Positions 9,427-16,434 of a stretch of 64,000 nt of DNA are shown one piece after another. A program made the translations under genes and the position numbers. Under the pieces are notes generated by a model. The model searched no databases. It saw only the letters and a program-made list of their open reading frames with translations, and was not told the DNA's origin. Origin of the DNA: Microbacterium hibisci (GTDB lineage: Bacteria; Actinomycetota; Actinomycetes; Actinomycetales; Microbacteriaceae); assembly GCF_015278255.1 (NCBI RefSeq), contig NZ_JADIJC010000002.1, forward strand, positions 21,501 to 85,500. Reading direction: 5' to 3'. Numbering within the stretch: the stretch's first letter is position 1; the number at the start of each line of letters is the position of its first letter.

Positions 9427-9534
9427 GTCGCACTCTGCCGCGCGGAGCGACCATTCGTGACAGGGGAGCCGAGGCCGTCTTCGCTCGCCCGTCGCGATCT
9501 GCCGCTCGGGGCGACCGATCGCGACAGGCGAGCA
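9427..9534. repeat. Two tandem diverged copies of a ~43-bp palindromic element
   Basis: Copy one (about 9427-9468) and copy two (about 9491-9532) share the layout GTCGC-CTGCCGC-CGG-GCGACC-CG-GACAGG-GAGC, with scattered substitutions that keep the internal pairing GGTCGC/GCGACC. They fill the gap between the enolase-superfamily gene and the aldehyde dehydrogenase, so they would be transcribed within the operon and could trim or stabilise the message. Confidence 0.6.
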
Positions 9535-9547
9535 GGGAGTGAGTGGG

Positions 9548-10699
9548 TCATGAGAAGCGCATGCCGAGCCCAGCGTGGTCGGTGTCGGTCAGTGTGCCAT
9601 CGGCGATGCGCACCGGCGACGGGTCGAGAAGGGCGCCGAGGGCTCCGTAACCAGCATCCTCCACGTCCTCGGCCATCGGGGCCGGAACGCCGGGAACCGC
9701 ACGCAGGCACAGTGCGAGCTGGCCCGACAGTTCGGGAAGCAGGTGGGGGTGCACCGCGGCGCCGTACTCGGCCGCGATCGCCGCGATGCCGAGGAACGGC
9801 GTGATCCCGCCCACCCGCACGACATTGGGCTGCACGATCTGGGCGGCGCCGGTGCGCAGGAAGTCGTCGAAGCGGTAGACGTTGTGGAGGTTCTCGCCGA
9901 CGGCGATGGGGATGCCGCTCGACGCGGCGAGGCGCTTCGCGAGTTCGCCGTGCCCGTACAGGTCGTCGGCGCGCAGCGGCTCTTCGATCCACGCGGGCGA
10001 CACGTCGGCGAGCACCTCGAGCGAGCGCGTGGCGCGGTCGAGCTCCCACCGCTGGTTCGCGTCGATCATGAGCGCGCGATCGGGGCCGAGCACCTCCCGC
10101 ACCGCGCGCATGCGGTCGAGGTCCTCGGCGACGTCGGGCTTGCCGACCTTCACCTTCACGGCGTCGAAGCCGGCGTCGACCCAGCGCCGCACCTGGGCGA
10201 CCAGCTCGTCCTGCGTGTAGTGCAGGTTCACCCCCGAGCCGTAGGCCTGGACGCTGTCGCGCTGCGCGCCGAGGAATCCGGTGAGCGACGTGCCCGCGGC
10301 GCGGACGGCGGCGTCCCACAGGGCGAGGTTCAGGCCCGCCATCGCGATCGTCGTGACGCCGCCCCCGCCGGCCTCGTGGAGGTGCTGCCAGAGCGCCAGC
10401 GACTCCGATCCGGGGTCGGCCGGGCGGCCGATCGCGAACGCGGTGATGTCGTTCGCCAGCAGTGCGTGCACCGCCTCGGCCCCGATCTGCGGGGTCCACG
10501 AGAAGCCCCAGCCCTCGGCGCCGTCCGAGCGCACGACGTGCGTCGCGATCACGCCGACCGAGGTCACGTCCGCGGCCCAGGGCCGCGTGAGCGGCACCCG
10601 GACCAGCCGCGAGTCGAACGCGGCGATCGTCGGGGCGCCGTCGAACGCCGCCCCGGCGGGCACCGCCTTCGACGCCGCCGCACCACCGGCATCCGTCAT
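9548..10699 (-). CDS. Enolase-superfamily enzyme, probable galactarolactone cycloisomerase or hexarate dehydratase
   Basis: A 383-aa mandelate racemase/muconate lactonising enzyme-type protein. The active-site layout is visible: KVKVGK on the second barrel strand (KxK bases), metal ligands in MIDANQRW, EEPLRADD and GENLHNVY, and HPHLLPELSGQ near the C terminus. Such enzymes abstract a proton alpha to a carboxylate. Between a uronate dehydrogenase-like gene and a 5-dehydro-4-deoxyglucarate dehydratase gene, the missing step is conversion of galactaro-lactone (or galactarate/glucarate) to 3-deoxy-2-keto-hexarate, so I infer that role. D-galactonate-type dehydratase activity cannot be excluded. 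The ATG at 10699 shares its A with the upstream stop codon (TGATG), indicating translational coupling. Confidence 0.8.
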   Translation of the reverse strand: MTDAGGAAASKAVPAGAAFDGAPTIAAFDSRLVRVPLTRPWAADVTSVGVIATHVVRSDGAEGWGFSWTPQIGAEAVHALLANDITAFAIGRPADPGSESLALWQHLHEAGGGGVTTIAMAGLNLALWDAAVRAAGTSLTGFLGAQRDSVQAYGSGVNLHYTQDELVAQVRRWVDAGFDAVKVKVGKPDVAEDLDRMRAVREVLGPDRALMIDANQRWELDRATRSLEVLADVSPAWIEEPLRADDLYGHGELAKRLAASSGIPIAVGENLHNVYRFDDFLRTGAAQIVQPNVVRVGGITPFLGIAAIAAEYGAAVHPHLLPELSGQLALCLRAVPGVPAPMAEDVEDAGYGALGALLDPSPVRIADGTLTDTDHAGLGMRFS

Positions 10700-11598
10700 C
10701 ACAGCAGCGCTCGCCCCGCCTCGAGGATCTCGGCCAGACGCGCCTCCTGCGCCGGCGTCGGGTCGACGAGCGGCGCGCGCACCGAGCCGACCGGCAGTCC
10801 GCCGAGGCGCAGGCCGGCCTTGATGAGCGAGACGCCGAAGCCGGGGGTCTCGTCGCGCAGCTGCACGAGCGGCGAGTAGAAGCCGTCGAGCAGCTCGGCG
10901 CGGCGGCCCTCGTCGCCGTCGACATAGGCGCGGTAGTAGGCGTTCGCCACCTCGGGGATCATCGCGAACGCGGCCGACGAGTACAGCGGGATGCCGATGC
11001 CGCGGTACGCGCCCTGCGTGAGCTCCGCGGTGAGCAGGCCGTTGAAGAAGGCGAAGTCCTCGCGGCCCTCGGTCGCGACGGCGCGCACGATCTGCTGCGC
11101 CAGGCCCACGTCGCCGACGCCGTCCTTGAAGCCGACCACCTTCGAGTTGCCGGCGAGGCGCCGCACCGAGTCGACCGAGTACTGCGCGGTGCCGCGGTGA
11201 TAGATGACGACGGGAAGATCGGATGCCGCGGCCACCGCCTCGACGTAGGCGACGAGTCCCGCCTGCGGACCGCCGACCAGGTACGGCGGCAGGACGAGCA
11301 GCGCGTCGGCGCCGGCGTCCGCCGCTGCCCGAGCGAGGGTGACGGCGTGGCCGAGCGGGCCGCCGGTGCCGGCCACGACCGGCACCCGGCCGGCGACGGT
11401 CTCGGTCGCGACCTGCACGACGCGGGTCGCCTCCTCGGTCGAGAGGGCGTGGAACTCACCGGTGCCGCACGCGGGGAACACGCCGCCGGGCGCGTGCGCG
11501 AGAGTCGTGTCGACGTGCTGCCGCAGCAGGTCTTCGTCGACGCGGCCCTCGGCGTCGAAGGGGGTGACGGGGAAGAAGAGGATGCCGTCGAAGTTCAC
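10699..11598 (-). CDS. 5-dehydro-4-deoxyglucarate dehydratase (DapA fold)
   Basis: A 299-aa (beta/alpha)8-barrel class I enzyme of the dihydrodipicolinate synthase family. It is predicted to dehydrate and decarboxylate 5-dehydro-4-deoxy-D-glucarate to 2-oxoglutarate semialdehyde. Evidence: FPVTPFDAEGRVDEDLLRQH at the N terminus, GTGEFHALSTEE, the tyrosine region VVIYHRGTAQYS, and the Schiff-base lysine at about residue 158 in VVGFKDGVGD, whose GFKDGVGD wording is typical of KdgD rather than DapA. The GTG start at 11596-11598 overlaps the upstream stop by 4 bp and has AAAGGAC 10 nt upstream. Its product would be the substrate of the aldehyde dehydrogenase two genes downstream. Confidence 0.9.
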   Translation of the reverse strand: MNFDGILFFPVTPFDAEGRVDEDLLRQHVDTTLAHAPGGVFPACGTGEFHALSTEEATRVVQVATETVAGRVPVVAGTGGPLGHAVTLARAAADAGADALLVLPPYLVGGPQAGLVAYVEAVAAASDLPVVIYHRGTAQYSVDSVRRLAGNSKVVGFKDGVGDVGLAQQIVRAVATEGREDFAFFNGLLTAELTQGAYRGIGIPLYSSAAFAMIPEVANAYYRAYVDGDEGRRAELLDGFYSPLVQLRDETPGFGVSLIKAGLRLGGLPVGSVRAPLVDPTPAQEARLAEILEAGRALL

Positions 11599-12584
11599 GC
11601 CAGCACGTCCTTTCGGGCGAGGTCGGGGGAGGGGATCGCTGAGCCTGCGTCGGTCGCTGAGCCTGTGTCGGTCGCTGAGCCGGTCGAAGCGTCGCCGAGC
11701 TCGCCGCGCCACGTGTGGGCGGGACGCCAGCCGAGCACGCGGCGTGCCTTCGCGTTGGAGAACGCCGGGGCGGTGCCGGTCAATTCCGCCGCGAGCAGCT
11801 CGGTGCCCGGAACGAACTGCGGCAGCAGCTCGGCGAGCGGTCGGCGGGCGAGCGCGTCGTCGGCGCCGACGAAGAACACCTCGGCGTTGGGGATCTCGGG
11901 AAGGGCCAGCAGCAGCGTGTCGACGAACGTCGCGACATCGCGGGCGTCGACGTAGTTGAAGAGCGCGGGTGCCGAGAGGGCGGGGTCGGCGAGACGCTCG
12001 ACGACGGTATGGCCCTGCTGGGTCGGTGCGCCGCGCCATTCCTCCGGAGCGATCACGTAGCAGGGGCGGAACGCCGCGAACCGGGTCGCGTCGCCGGTCT
12101 GCCGCGCGAGCATCGCGATGGTCTGCTCGGCCAGGTGCTTCGACAGTGCGTACGCGTTCCAGGGGCGGGGCGTCGACTCCTCATCGAGGGGAAGCCGCTC
12201 CGGCAGCCAGCCCGTCGGCGCGCCATAGCCGAGGACGGTCGGGCTCGACGCCGTCACGATCTTGGGGATGCCGGCAGCGACGCCCGCTGACAGCACGTTG
12301 AGCGCCAGTGCGGCGTTCGTGCGGAGGATGACGTCCTCGGGGGCGCTGAACGGCACCGCGATCGCGGCGAGGTGGATGAGCGCGTCGGCCCGGGAGTCGG
12401 AGATCGCGCGGGTTGCGGCATCCGCCTCCGTCAGGTCCACAGCGATCTGCTCGACGTCGATCAGCTCAGACGCGTCGGAGACCGCGCGGTCCAGCGATAC
12501 GAGCTCGTGGCCCGCGGCGGCGAGCCCCGCGACGAGGCTGCGACCGAGGCGTCCGGCGCCGCCGGTGACGGCGATGCGCGTCAT
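11595..12584 (-). CDS. NAD-dependent epimerase/dehydratase-family protein, probable uronate dehydrogenase
   Basis: A 329-aa extended short-chain dehydrogenase with the Rossmann motif GGAGRLGRSL at the N terminus and the catalytic YxxxK as YALSK (Tyr at about residue 145). Its place before the dehydratase and aldehyde dehydrogenase genes suggests uronate dehydrogenase, oxidising galacturonate or glucuronate to the aldaro-lactone; simple sugar epimerase activity is the alternative. The last ~31 residues look added: after GELGD come three copies of a GSATD-like repeat, encoded by an 18-bp tandem repeat (RGCTCAGCGAYCGACNCA) at about 11630-11690. This GCTCAGCGACC word resembles dispersed intergenic repeats of this kind of genome. 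Start and stop both overlap the neighbouring genes by 4 bp. Confidence 0.78.
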   Translation of the reverse strand: MTRIAVTGGAGRLGRSLVAGLAAAGHELVSLDRAVSDASELIDVEQIAVDLTEADAATRAISDSRADALIHLAAIAVPFSAPEDVILRTNAALALNVLSAGVAAGIPKIVTASSPTVLGYGAPTGWLPERLPLDEESTPRPWNAYALSKHLAEQTIAMLARQTGDATRFAAFRPCYVIAPEEWRGAPTQQGHTVVERLADPALSAPALFNYVDARDVATFVDTLLLALPEIPNAEVFFVGADDALARRPLAELLPQFVPGTELLAAELTGTAPAFSNAKARRVLGWRPAHTWRGELGDASTGSATDTGSATDAGSAIPSPDLARKDVLA

Positions 12585-13987
12585 GCTCGTACGCCCGCGG
12601 CGTCGGCCCGGGCGTCGGCGGTGGCGGCGGCCGCGTTGGCGGCAGCGGACACGGCGGCCGCGTCGGCCGTGAGGAAGCGGATGCCGAGATCGGCGACCTG
12701 CACCGGCAGGCCGGTCTCGAGCGAGAGGTTGCCGGCGATGCCGACCGCGATGGAGCGGACGCCGTCGCGCCAGTCGGCGGGCCGCGCCAGCGGGTCGTCA
12801 CCGGGGCCCTCGAACACGTCGGCGAGCAGGAGCGCGTCGCCGCCGCCGTGGCCGCCTTCGCCGTTGACGATCGGCACCTCGTAGGCGGCCTCCCAGTGGC
12901 GCTGCACGATGAGGCGCTCGCCCTCGGGACGCAGCGAGCCCGACGAGCCGGCGTCGACCGCCGACGGGTCGAGCACCGGGTGCAGGCCCTCGTCGGCGAG
13001 CACGGCCCCGCGCTCGACGACCTCGAGCTCGGCGCGGCCGAGCGTGCCGTTGACCGCGACGCGGTAGCCCTCCCACGGCGAGTGGGCGTTGAGCGAGTAG
13101 CTCAGCGTGGCGCCCGAGAGGTAGTCGACCACGAGCGCGAGGTTGTCCTCGATCGTGATCCCCTCGCCGAACACGTCGCGGTCGCGCACGTAGCCGTCGT
13201 GCTGCTCGGCGTCGAGGTACAGCGCCTTCAGGCGCTCGTCGGCGCGCAGGTCGAGTTCGAACGCGTCGGCGTCGTCGTGCGTGCCGCGGGCCGGACGGTT
13301 CTCGATGCCGCGCGCCGCCGCGTTGTCGGCGCCGTAGAAGCGCAGGGCGCCCGACGCGTACACGCGGCGGGGTGCGGACCGGATCCACCAGTTGACGAGG
13401 TCGAAATGGTGGCTCGCCTTGTGCACCAGGAGTCCGCCCGAGTGCTCCTTCTCGCGGTGCCAGCGGCGGAAGTAGTCCGCGCCGTGCTTGGTGTCGAGCA
13501 CCCACGAGAAGTCGACCGAGGTCACCTCGCCGATGACGCCGTCCTGGATCACCTGGCGCAGCGCCGAGTTGCGCGGCGAGTAGCGGTAGTTGAAGGTGAT
13601 GACGACCTCGCGGCCGGTGCGGTCGATCGCGTCCTCGATCGCCGCGGCGCTCGGCCCGTCGATGGTCAGCGGCTTCTCGACGACCACGTCGGCCCCGGCA
13701 TCCAGCGACCGCACGATCAGCGGCGCGTGCAGGTCGTCGCGCGCGCAGATCACCACGCGGTCGACCTGCTCCTCGCGGATCATCGACTCCAGGTCGTCCG
13801 GACCGTAGACGGCCGGCGCCGGGAACCCGGCGGCGACCACGCGGTCGACGTAGTACTGCGCGCGGACCGGGTTCGGCTCGCAGATCGCCACGAGCGCGGC
13901 GTCGTCGGCGTAGCGCCCGATGATCGCGTCGACGTACATCTGGGCGCGGTGCCCGGCCCCCACGAGGGCGTACCGGCGGTGGCTCAT
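12581..13987 (-). CDS. Gfo/Idh/MocA-family oxidoreductase
   Basis: A 468-aa NAD(P)-dependent sugar oxidoreductase. The N-terminal Rossmann domain starts RYALVGAGHRAQMY, EKPLTI (about residues 104-109) supplies the family's catalytic lysine, and the C-terminal domain carries HREKEHSGGLLVHKASHHFDLVNWWI with its likely catalytic histidines. The HKASHHFD wording and 450-plus length mark the longer subgroup that includes oxidoreductases acting on hexuronides or aminosugars. It is the first gene of the operon, with AAGGAG before the ATG and a LacI-type operator 12 bp upstream of the start. The substrate is unknown; context suggests an oligo-uronide or galacturonate derivative. Confidence 0.85.
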   Translation of the reverse strand: MSHRRYALVGAGHRAQMYVDAIIGRYADDAALVAICEPNPVRAQYYVDRVVAAGFPAPAVYGPDDLESMIREEQVDRVVICARDDLHAPLIVRSLDAGADVVVEKPLTIDGPSAAAIEDAIDRTGREVVITFNYRYSPRNSALRQVIQDGVIGEVTSVDFSWVLDTKHGADYFRRWHREKEHSGGLLVHKASHHFDLVNWWIRSAPRRVYASGALRFYGADNAAARGIENRPARGTHDDADAFELDLRADERLKALYLDAEQHDGYVRDRDVFGEGITIEDNLALVVDYLSGATLSYSLNAHSPWEGYRVAVNGTLGRAELEVVERGAVLADEGLHPVLDPSAVDAGSSGSLRPEGERLIVQRHWEAAYEVPIVNGEGGHGGGDALLLADVFEGPGDDPLARPADWRDGVRSIAVGIAGNLSLETGLPVQVADLGIRFLTADAAAVSAAANAAAATADARADAAGVRA

Positions 13988-13998
13988 CTCACTCCTTC

Positions 13999-14012
13999 AG
14001 GAAACGTTTTCT
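13999..14012. promoter_or_regulatory. LacI-type operator for the uronate operon
   Basis: AGGAAACGTTTTCT is a near-perfect palindrome with central CG, 12 bp upstream of the first gene of the 13987-7927 operon. The neighbouring LacI gene at 14204 is the simplest candidate ligand, since its own promoter carries the related GGAAACGTTTCC. Confidence 0.75.
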
Positions 14013-14049
14013 CAGGATAGCACGCGGTGCACGCGTCGGGCCGCGTGGC

Positions 14050-14150
14050 GTCAGTTCGCCGAAAGCCGGGCGCGCGGAGACAAGGCGTTTGCGCCGAGAC
14101 ACGCGGCGGCGTCCTCGGTCTCGTCGCAAATGACTTGGCTCGCGGGTTGT
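14050..14150. repeat. Degenerate copy of the TTCGCCGAA palindrome family
   Basis: The gap 14013-14203 holds no gene. It carries a diverged version of the second repeat family of 7545-7905: TTCGCCGAAA, then AGACAAGGCGTTTGCGCCGAGAC, then GGCGTCCTCGGTCTCG and CTTGGCTCG. It lies downstream of the LacI stop codon at 14204 and just upstream of the operon promoter, and may terminate the regulator transcript. Confidence 0.5.
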
Positions 14151-14203
14151 CGCCCGAACCGGCTGTGGTTCCAGGGAATGTGCCTGGGCCTGCCGTCCGA
14201 GGG

Positions 14204-15217
14204 TCAGCGGGCGGCGGGGCCGGTCGTGCCGCGGACGGTCACCTCGGGGAGGAGCGTGAGCGGCTCGCCCGGCTCCTCGCCCTCGAGCAGTCCCCGCATG
14301 CGCGCCCAGGCCTCGGCGCCGAGCTCCGCCGCCGGGACGGCCGCGGTCGTGAGCGGAGGCGTCGTGTACCGGGCGAACGGGATGTCGTCGAAGCCGACGA
14401 TCGAGAGGTCGTCGGGGACGCGGCATCCCTTCGCCTGCACGGCACTCAGGAGTCCCATCGCCACGAGGTCGTTGAAGGCCAGCGCGGCGGTCGCGCCGGA
14501 GCCGAGCACCGCGTCGCCGGCGGCGGCGCCGGCCTCGAAGTCGACGCCGCACGGGATCTCGGTCACCGTGGTGTCGCCGTGCTCCGCGACGAACGCCGCG
14601 ATCGCCTCGAGACGTGCGGCGTTCGCCACACTGCCCGGGGCGCCGGCGAGGAACACGACGCGCCGGTGCCCGAGCTCGTGGAGGTGGGCCAGCTCGGCCG
14701 CCAGCGCGGTGCGGTAGTCGGCGCGCACGAACGGAACCTCACCGGCGGCGCGGTTGATGAGCACCACCGGGCGCAGCCCGCCCACGAGGCGGTCGAGCTC
14801 GTCCTGTGGGAGGCGGGGCGCGCACAGGATCACGCCGTCCGTGCGGCGGCGGGTGGTGCCCGCGAGCACGCGCTCCTCCTCGACCGATTCCGCCGAGTCG
14901 GCGACGAGCACGTGGTAGTCGTCGGCGGCGGCCGCGCGGCTGAGCCCGCGAAGGATCGCCTGGAACGTGGGGTTGCCGAGGTCGGGCACGATGACGGCGA
15001 CCGTCTGCGTGCGGCCGAGCACGAGGCTGCGGGCGAGCGGGCTCGCGGTGTAGTCGAGTGCAGCCGCGGCATCCTTCACCCGCTCGGCGAGGGCGGGATC
15101 CACGGTCGGATTGCCGTTTAGCGCGCGCGACACGGTCGAGAGCGAGACGCCCGCACGCGCGGCGACGTCGGCGATCGTGACGCGCGAGTCGCGGTCGGCG
15201 CGGGGCGGTCGAGGCAT
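14204..15217 (-). CDS. LacI-family transcriptional regulator
   Basis: A 337-aa regulator. The HTH is VTIADVAARAGVSLSTVSRALN (about residues 13-34), followed by the hinge and an effector domain with LAFNDLVAMGLL and IVGFDDIPFARYTTPPLTT. AAGGAG sits 6 nt upstream of the ATG. The gene is immediately upstream of, and codirectional with, the uronate operon, whose promoter has an operator matching the perfect palindrome in this gene's own promoter (15255-15266). I infer an autoregulated repressor of the 13987-7927 operon, probably induced by a galacturonate-derived compound. Tandem orientation with the LacI gene at 15293 suggests duplication of regulators rather than one operon. Confidence 0.92.
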   Translation of the reverse strand: MPRPPRADRDSRVTIADVAARAGVSLSTVSRALNGNPTVDPALAERVKDAAAALDYTASPLARSLVLGRTQTVAVIVPDLGNPTFQAILRGLSRAAAADDYHVLVADSAESVEEERVLAGTTRRRTDGVILCAPRLPQDELDRLVGGLRPVVLINRAAGEVPFVRADYRTALAAELAHLHELGHRRVVFLAGAPGSVANAARLEAIAAFVAEHGDTTVTEIPCGVDFEAGAAAGDAVLGSGATAALAFNDLVAMGLLSAVQAKGCRVPDDLSIVGFDDIPFARYTTPPLTTAAVPAAELGAEAWARMRGLLEGEEPGEPLTLLPEVTVRGTTGPAAR

Positions 15218-15254
15218 CCGTGTCTCCTTGCGTAGCGGCGCGCTCAGCCTAGCC

Positions 15255-15266
15255 GGAAACGTTTCC
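15255..15266. promoter_or_regulatory. Perfect LacI-type operator
   Basis: GGAAACGTTTCC is a perfect 12-bp palindrome 37 bp upstream of the LacI gene start at 15217. It is the cleanest copy of the operator pattern in the window and probably mediates autoregulation. Confidence 0.8.
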
Positions 15267-15292
15267 CCGCCCGGGAGCAGGCAGCCGCTCCG

Positions 15293-16318
15293 TCAGCCGC
15301 GAGGGGGAGTGCTGCCGCGGACGATGACCTCGAGCGGAAGCGCCGGCTCGGCGGCATCCCATTCCGGATCCGTGGCCGCGTGCAGCGCGCGATAGCCGAG
15401 TTCCTCCAACGGCACGCGCACGGTGGTGAGGCCGGGACGGATGTCGCGACCGGTGGCGATGTCGTCGAACCCGGCGACCGCGATGTCGGGGCCCACCTGG
15501 CGCCCGGCGTCGCGGACGGCCGACATGATGCCGATCGCCACGACATCGCTGATGCCGAAGATCAGCGTGCCGGCGGGCACGTCGCCCTCGAGCAGCTCGC
15601 TGGCCGTCGCGTACCCGGCGTCGCGGGTGAAGCCGCCGCGGCGGACCTCGCGCACCGTGCCGCCCGCCGAGCGGAAGCCCTCGGTGAAGCCCTCGACGCG
15701 GTCATCGGACGTGCGGATGCCCTCGGATGCCGCGACCACGATCGCATCGCGGTAGCCGATGCCCGCCAGCTCGGCGCCGAGCGCGGCCGCGCCGCCGCGG
15801 TTGTCCACGGCGACCGAGCGCGCCGCCCCGCCGCCCGGGCCGACCACCACGATGCGGCCGCCCATGTTCGAGAACGCATCGAGCTCGCCCTGGAGGCCGA
15901 CCGCGTCGGGGCCTTCGACGCGCGAGGCGGCGAGGATGAGGCCGCGTGGGCGCTGCCCGCGCAGTGCGCGCACGAGTTTGACCTCGCGCTGCGGGTCGCG
16001 CTCGGTGATGGCGATCGTGACGACCAGGCCGGCTTCGTCGGCGCCGCGCGCGACGCCCGAGGCGAGCTGACCGAAGTAGGGGTCCGCGATGTCGGCGACC
16101 AGCAGTGCGACGATCGCGGCGGTGCCGCGCGCGGTTGCCTGGGCCGACAGGTTGGCCGTGTAGCCGAGCTTCTCGGCGGCGGCCTCGACGCGTTCGCGAT
16201 AGCTCTCGGCCACCTTCCGCGTCGAGCCGTTGAGCACCCGCGACGCCGTGGCGAGCGAGACTCCGGCCTCGCGCGCGACATCGTGAAGGGTGGCGGCGCC
16301 TCGGGTAGGCGCGATCAT
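15293..16318 (-). CDS. LacI-family transcriptional regulator divergent from GH127
   Basis: A 341-aa regulator with HTH ATLHDVAREAGVSLATASRVLN (about residues 9-30) and an effector domain containing ALLVADIADPYFGQLASGV, LIFGISDVVAIGIM and VAGFDDIATGRDIRPGLTT. The ATG at 16316-16318 was chosen because the HTH follows directly; the open frame upstream crosses the intergenic operator and the start of the opposite gene. It is divergent from the beta-L-arabinofuranosidase gene, with a 15-bp palindromic operator between them, so it most likely represses that gene in response to arabinose or an arabino-oligosaccharide (inferred). Confidence 0.92.
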   Translation of the reverse strand: MIAPTRGAATLHDVAREAGVSLATASRVLNGSTRKVAESYRERVEAAAEKLGYTANLSAQATARGTAAIVALLVADIADPYFGQLASGVARGADEAGLVVTIAITERDPQREVKLVRALRGQRPRGLILAASRVEGPDAVGLQGELDAFSNMGGRIVVVGPGGGAARSVAVDNRGGAAALGAELAGIGYRDAIVVAASEGIRTSDDRVEGFTEGFRSAGGTVREVRRGGFTRDAGYATASELLEGDVPAGTLIFGISDVVAIGIMSAVRDAGRQVGPDIAVAGFDDIATGRDIRPGLTTVRVPLEELGYRALHAATDPEWDAAEPALPLEVIVRGSTPPRG

Positions 16319-16369
16319 GTCGCTCACAGGCGAGAGTCTAGAGCCTGTGTCCGGTTCGGGCGATAGATT

Positions 16370-16384
16370 GGGAAACGGTTTCCC
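16370..16384. promoter_or_regulatory. LacI-type operator between regulator and GH127 gene
   Basis: GGGAAACGGTTTCCC is a perfect palindrome around a single central base, 50 bp upstream of the GH127 GTG start and 52 bp upstream of the divergent regulator. The odd centre (one base rather than CG) may give specificity against the other operators in the window. Confidence 0.8.
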
Positions 16385-16434
16385 TCCCTTCGCTCCCTCC
16401 GGGGATGCGTCCCGTGCCTTCTCGAAGGAGAGCC

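Noticed and set aside
14204..16318. The two adjacent LacI genes as one broken regulator
   Set aside because: Each has a complete HTH, effector domain, start and its own operator; they are separate intact genes.
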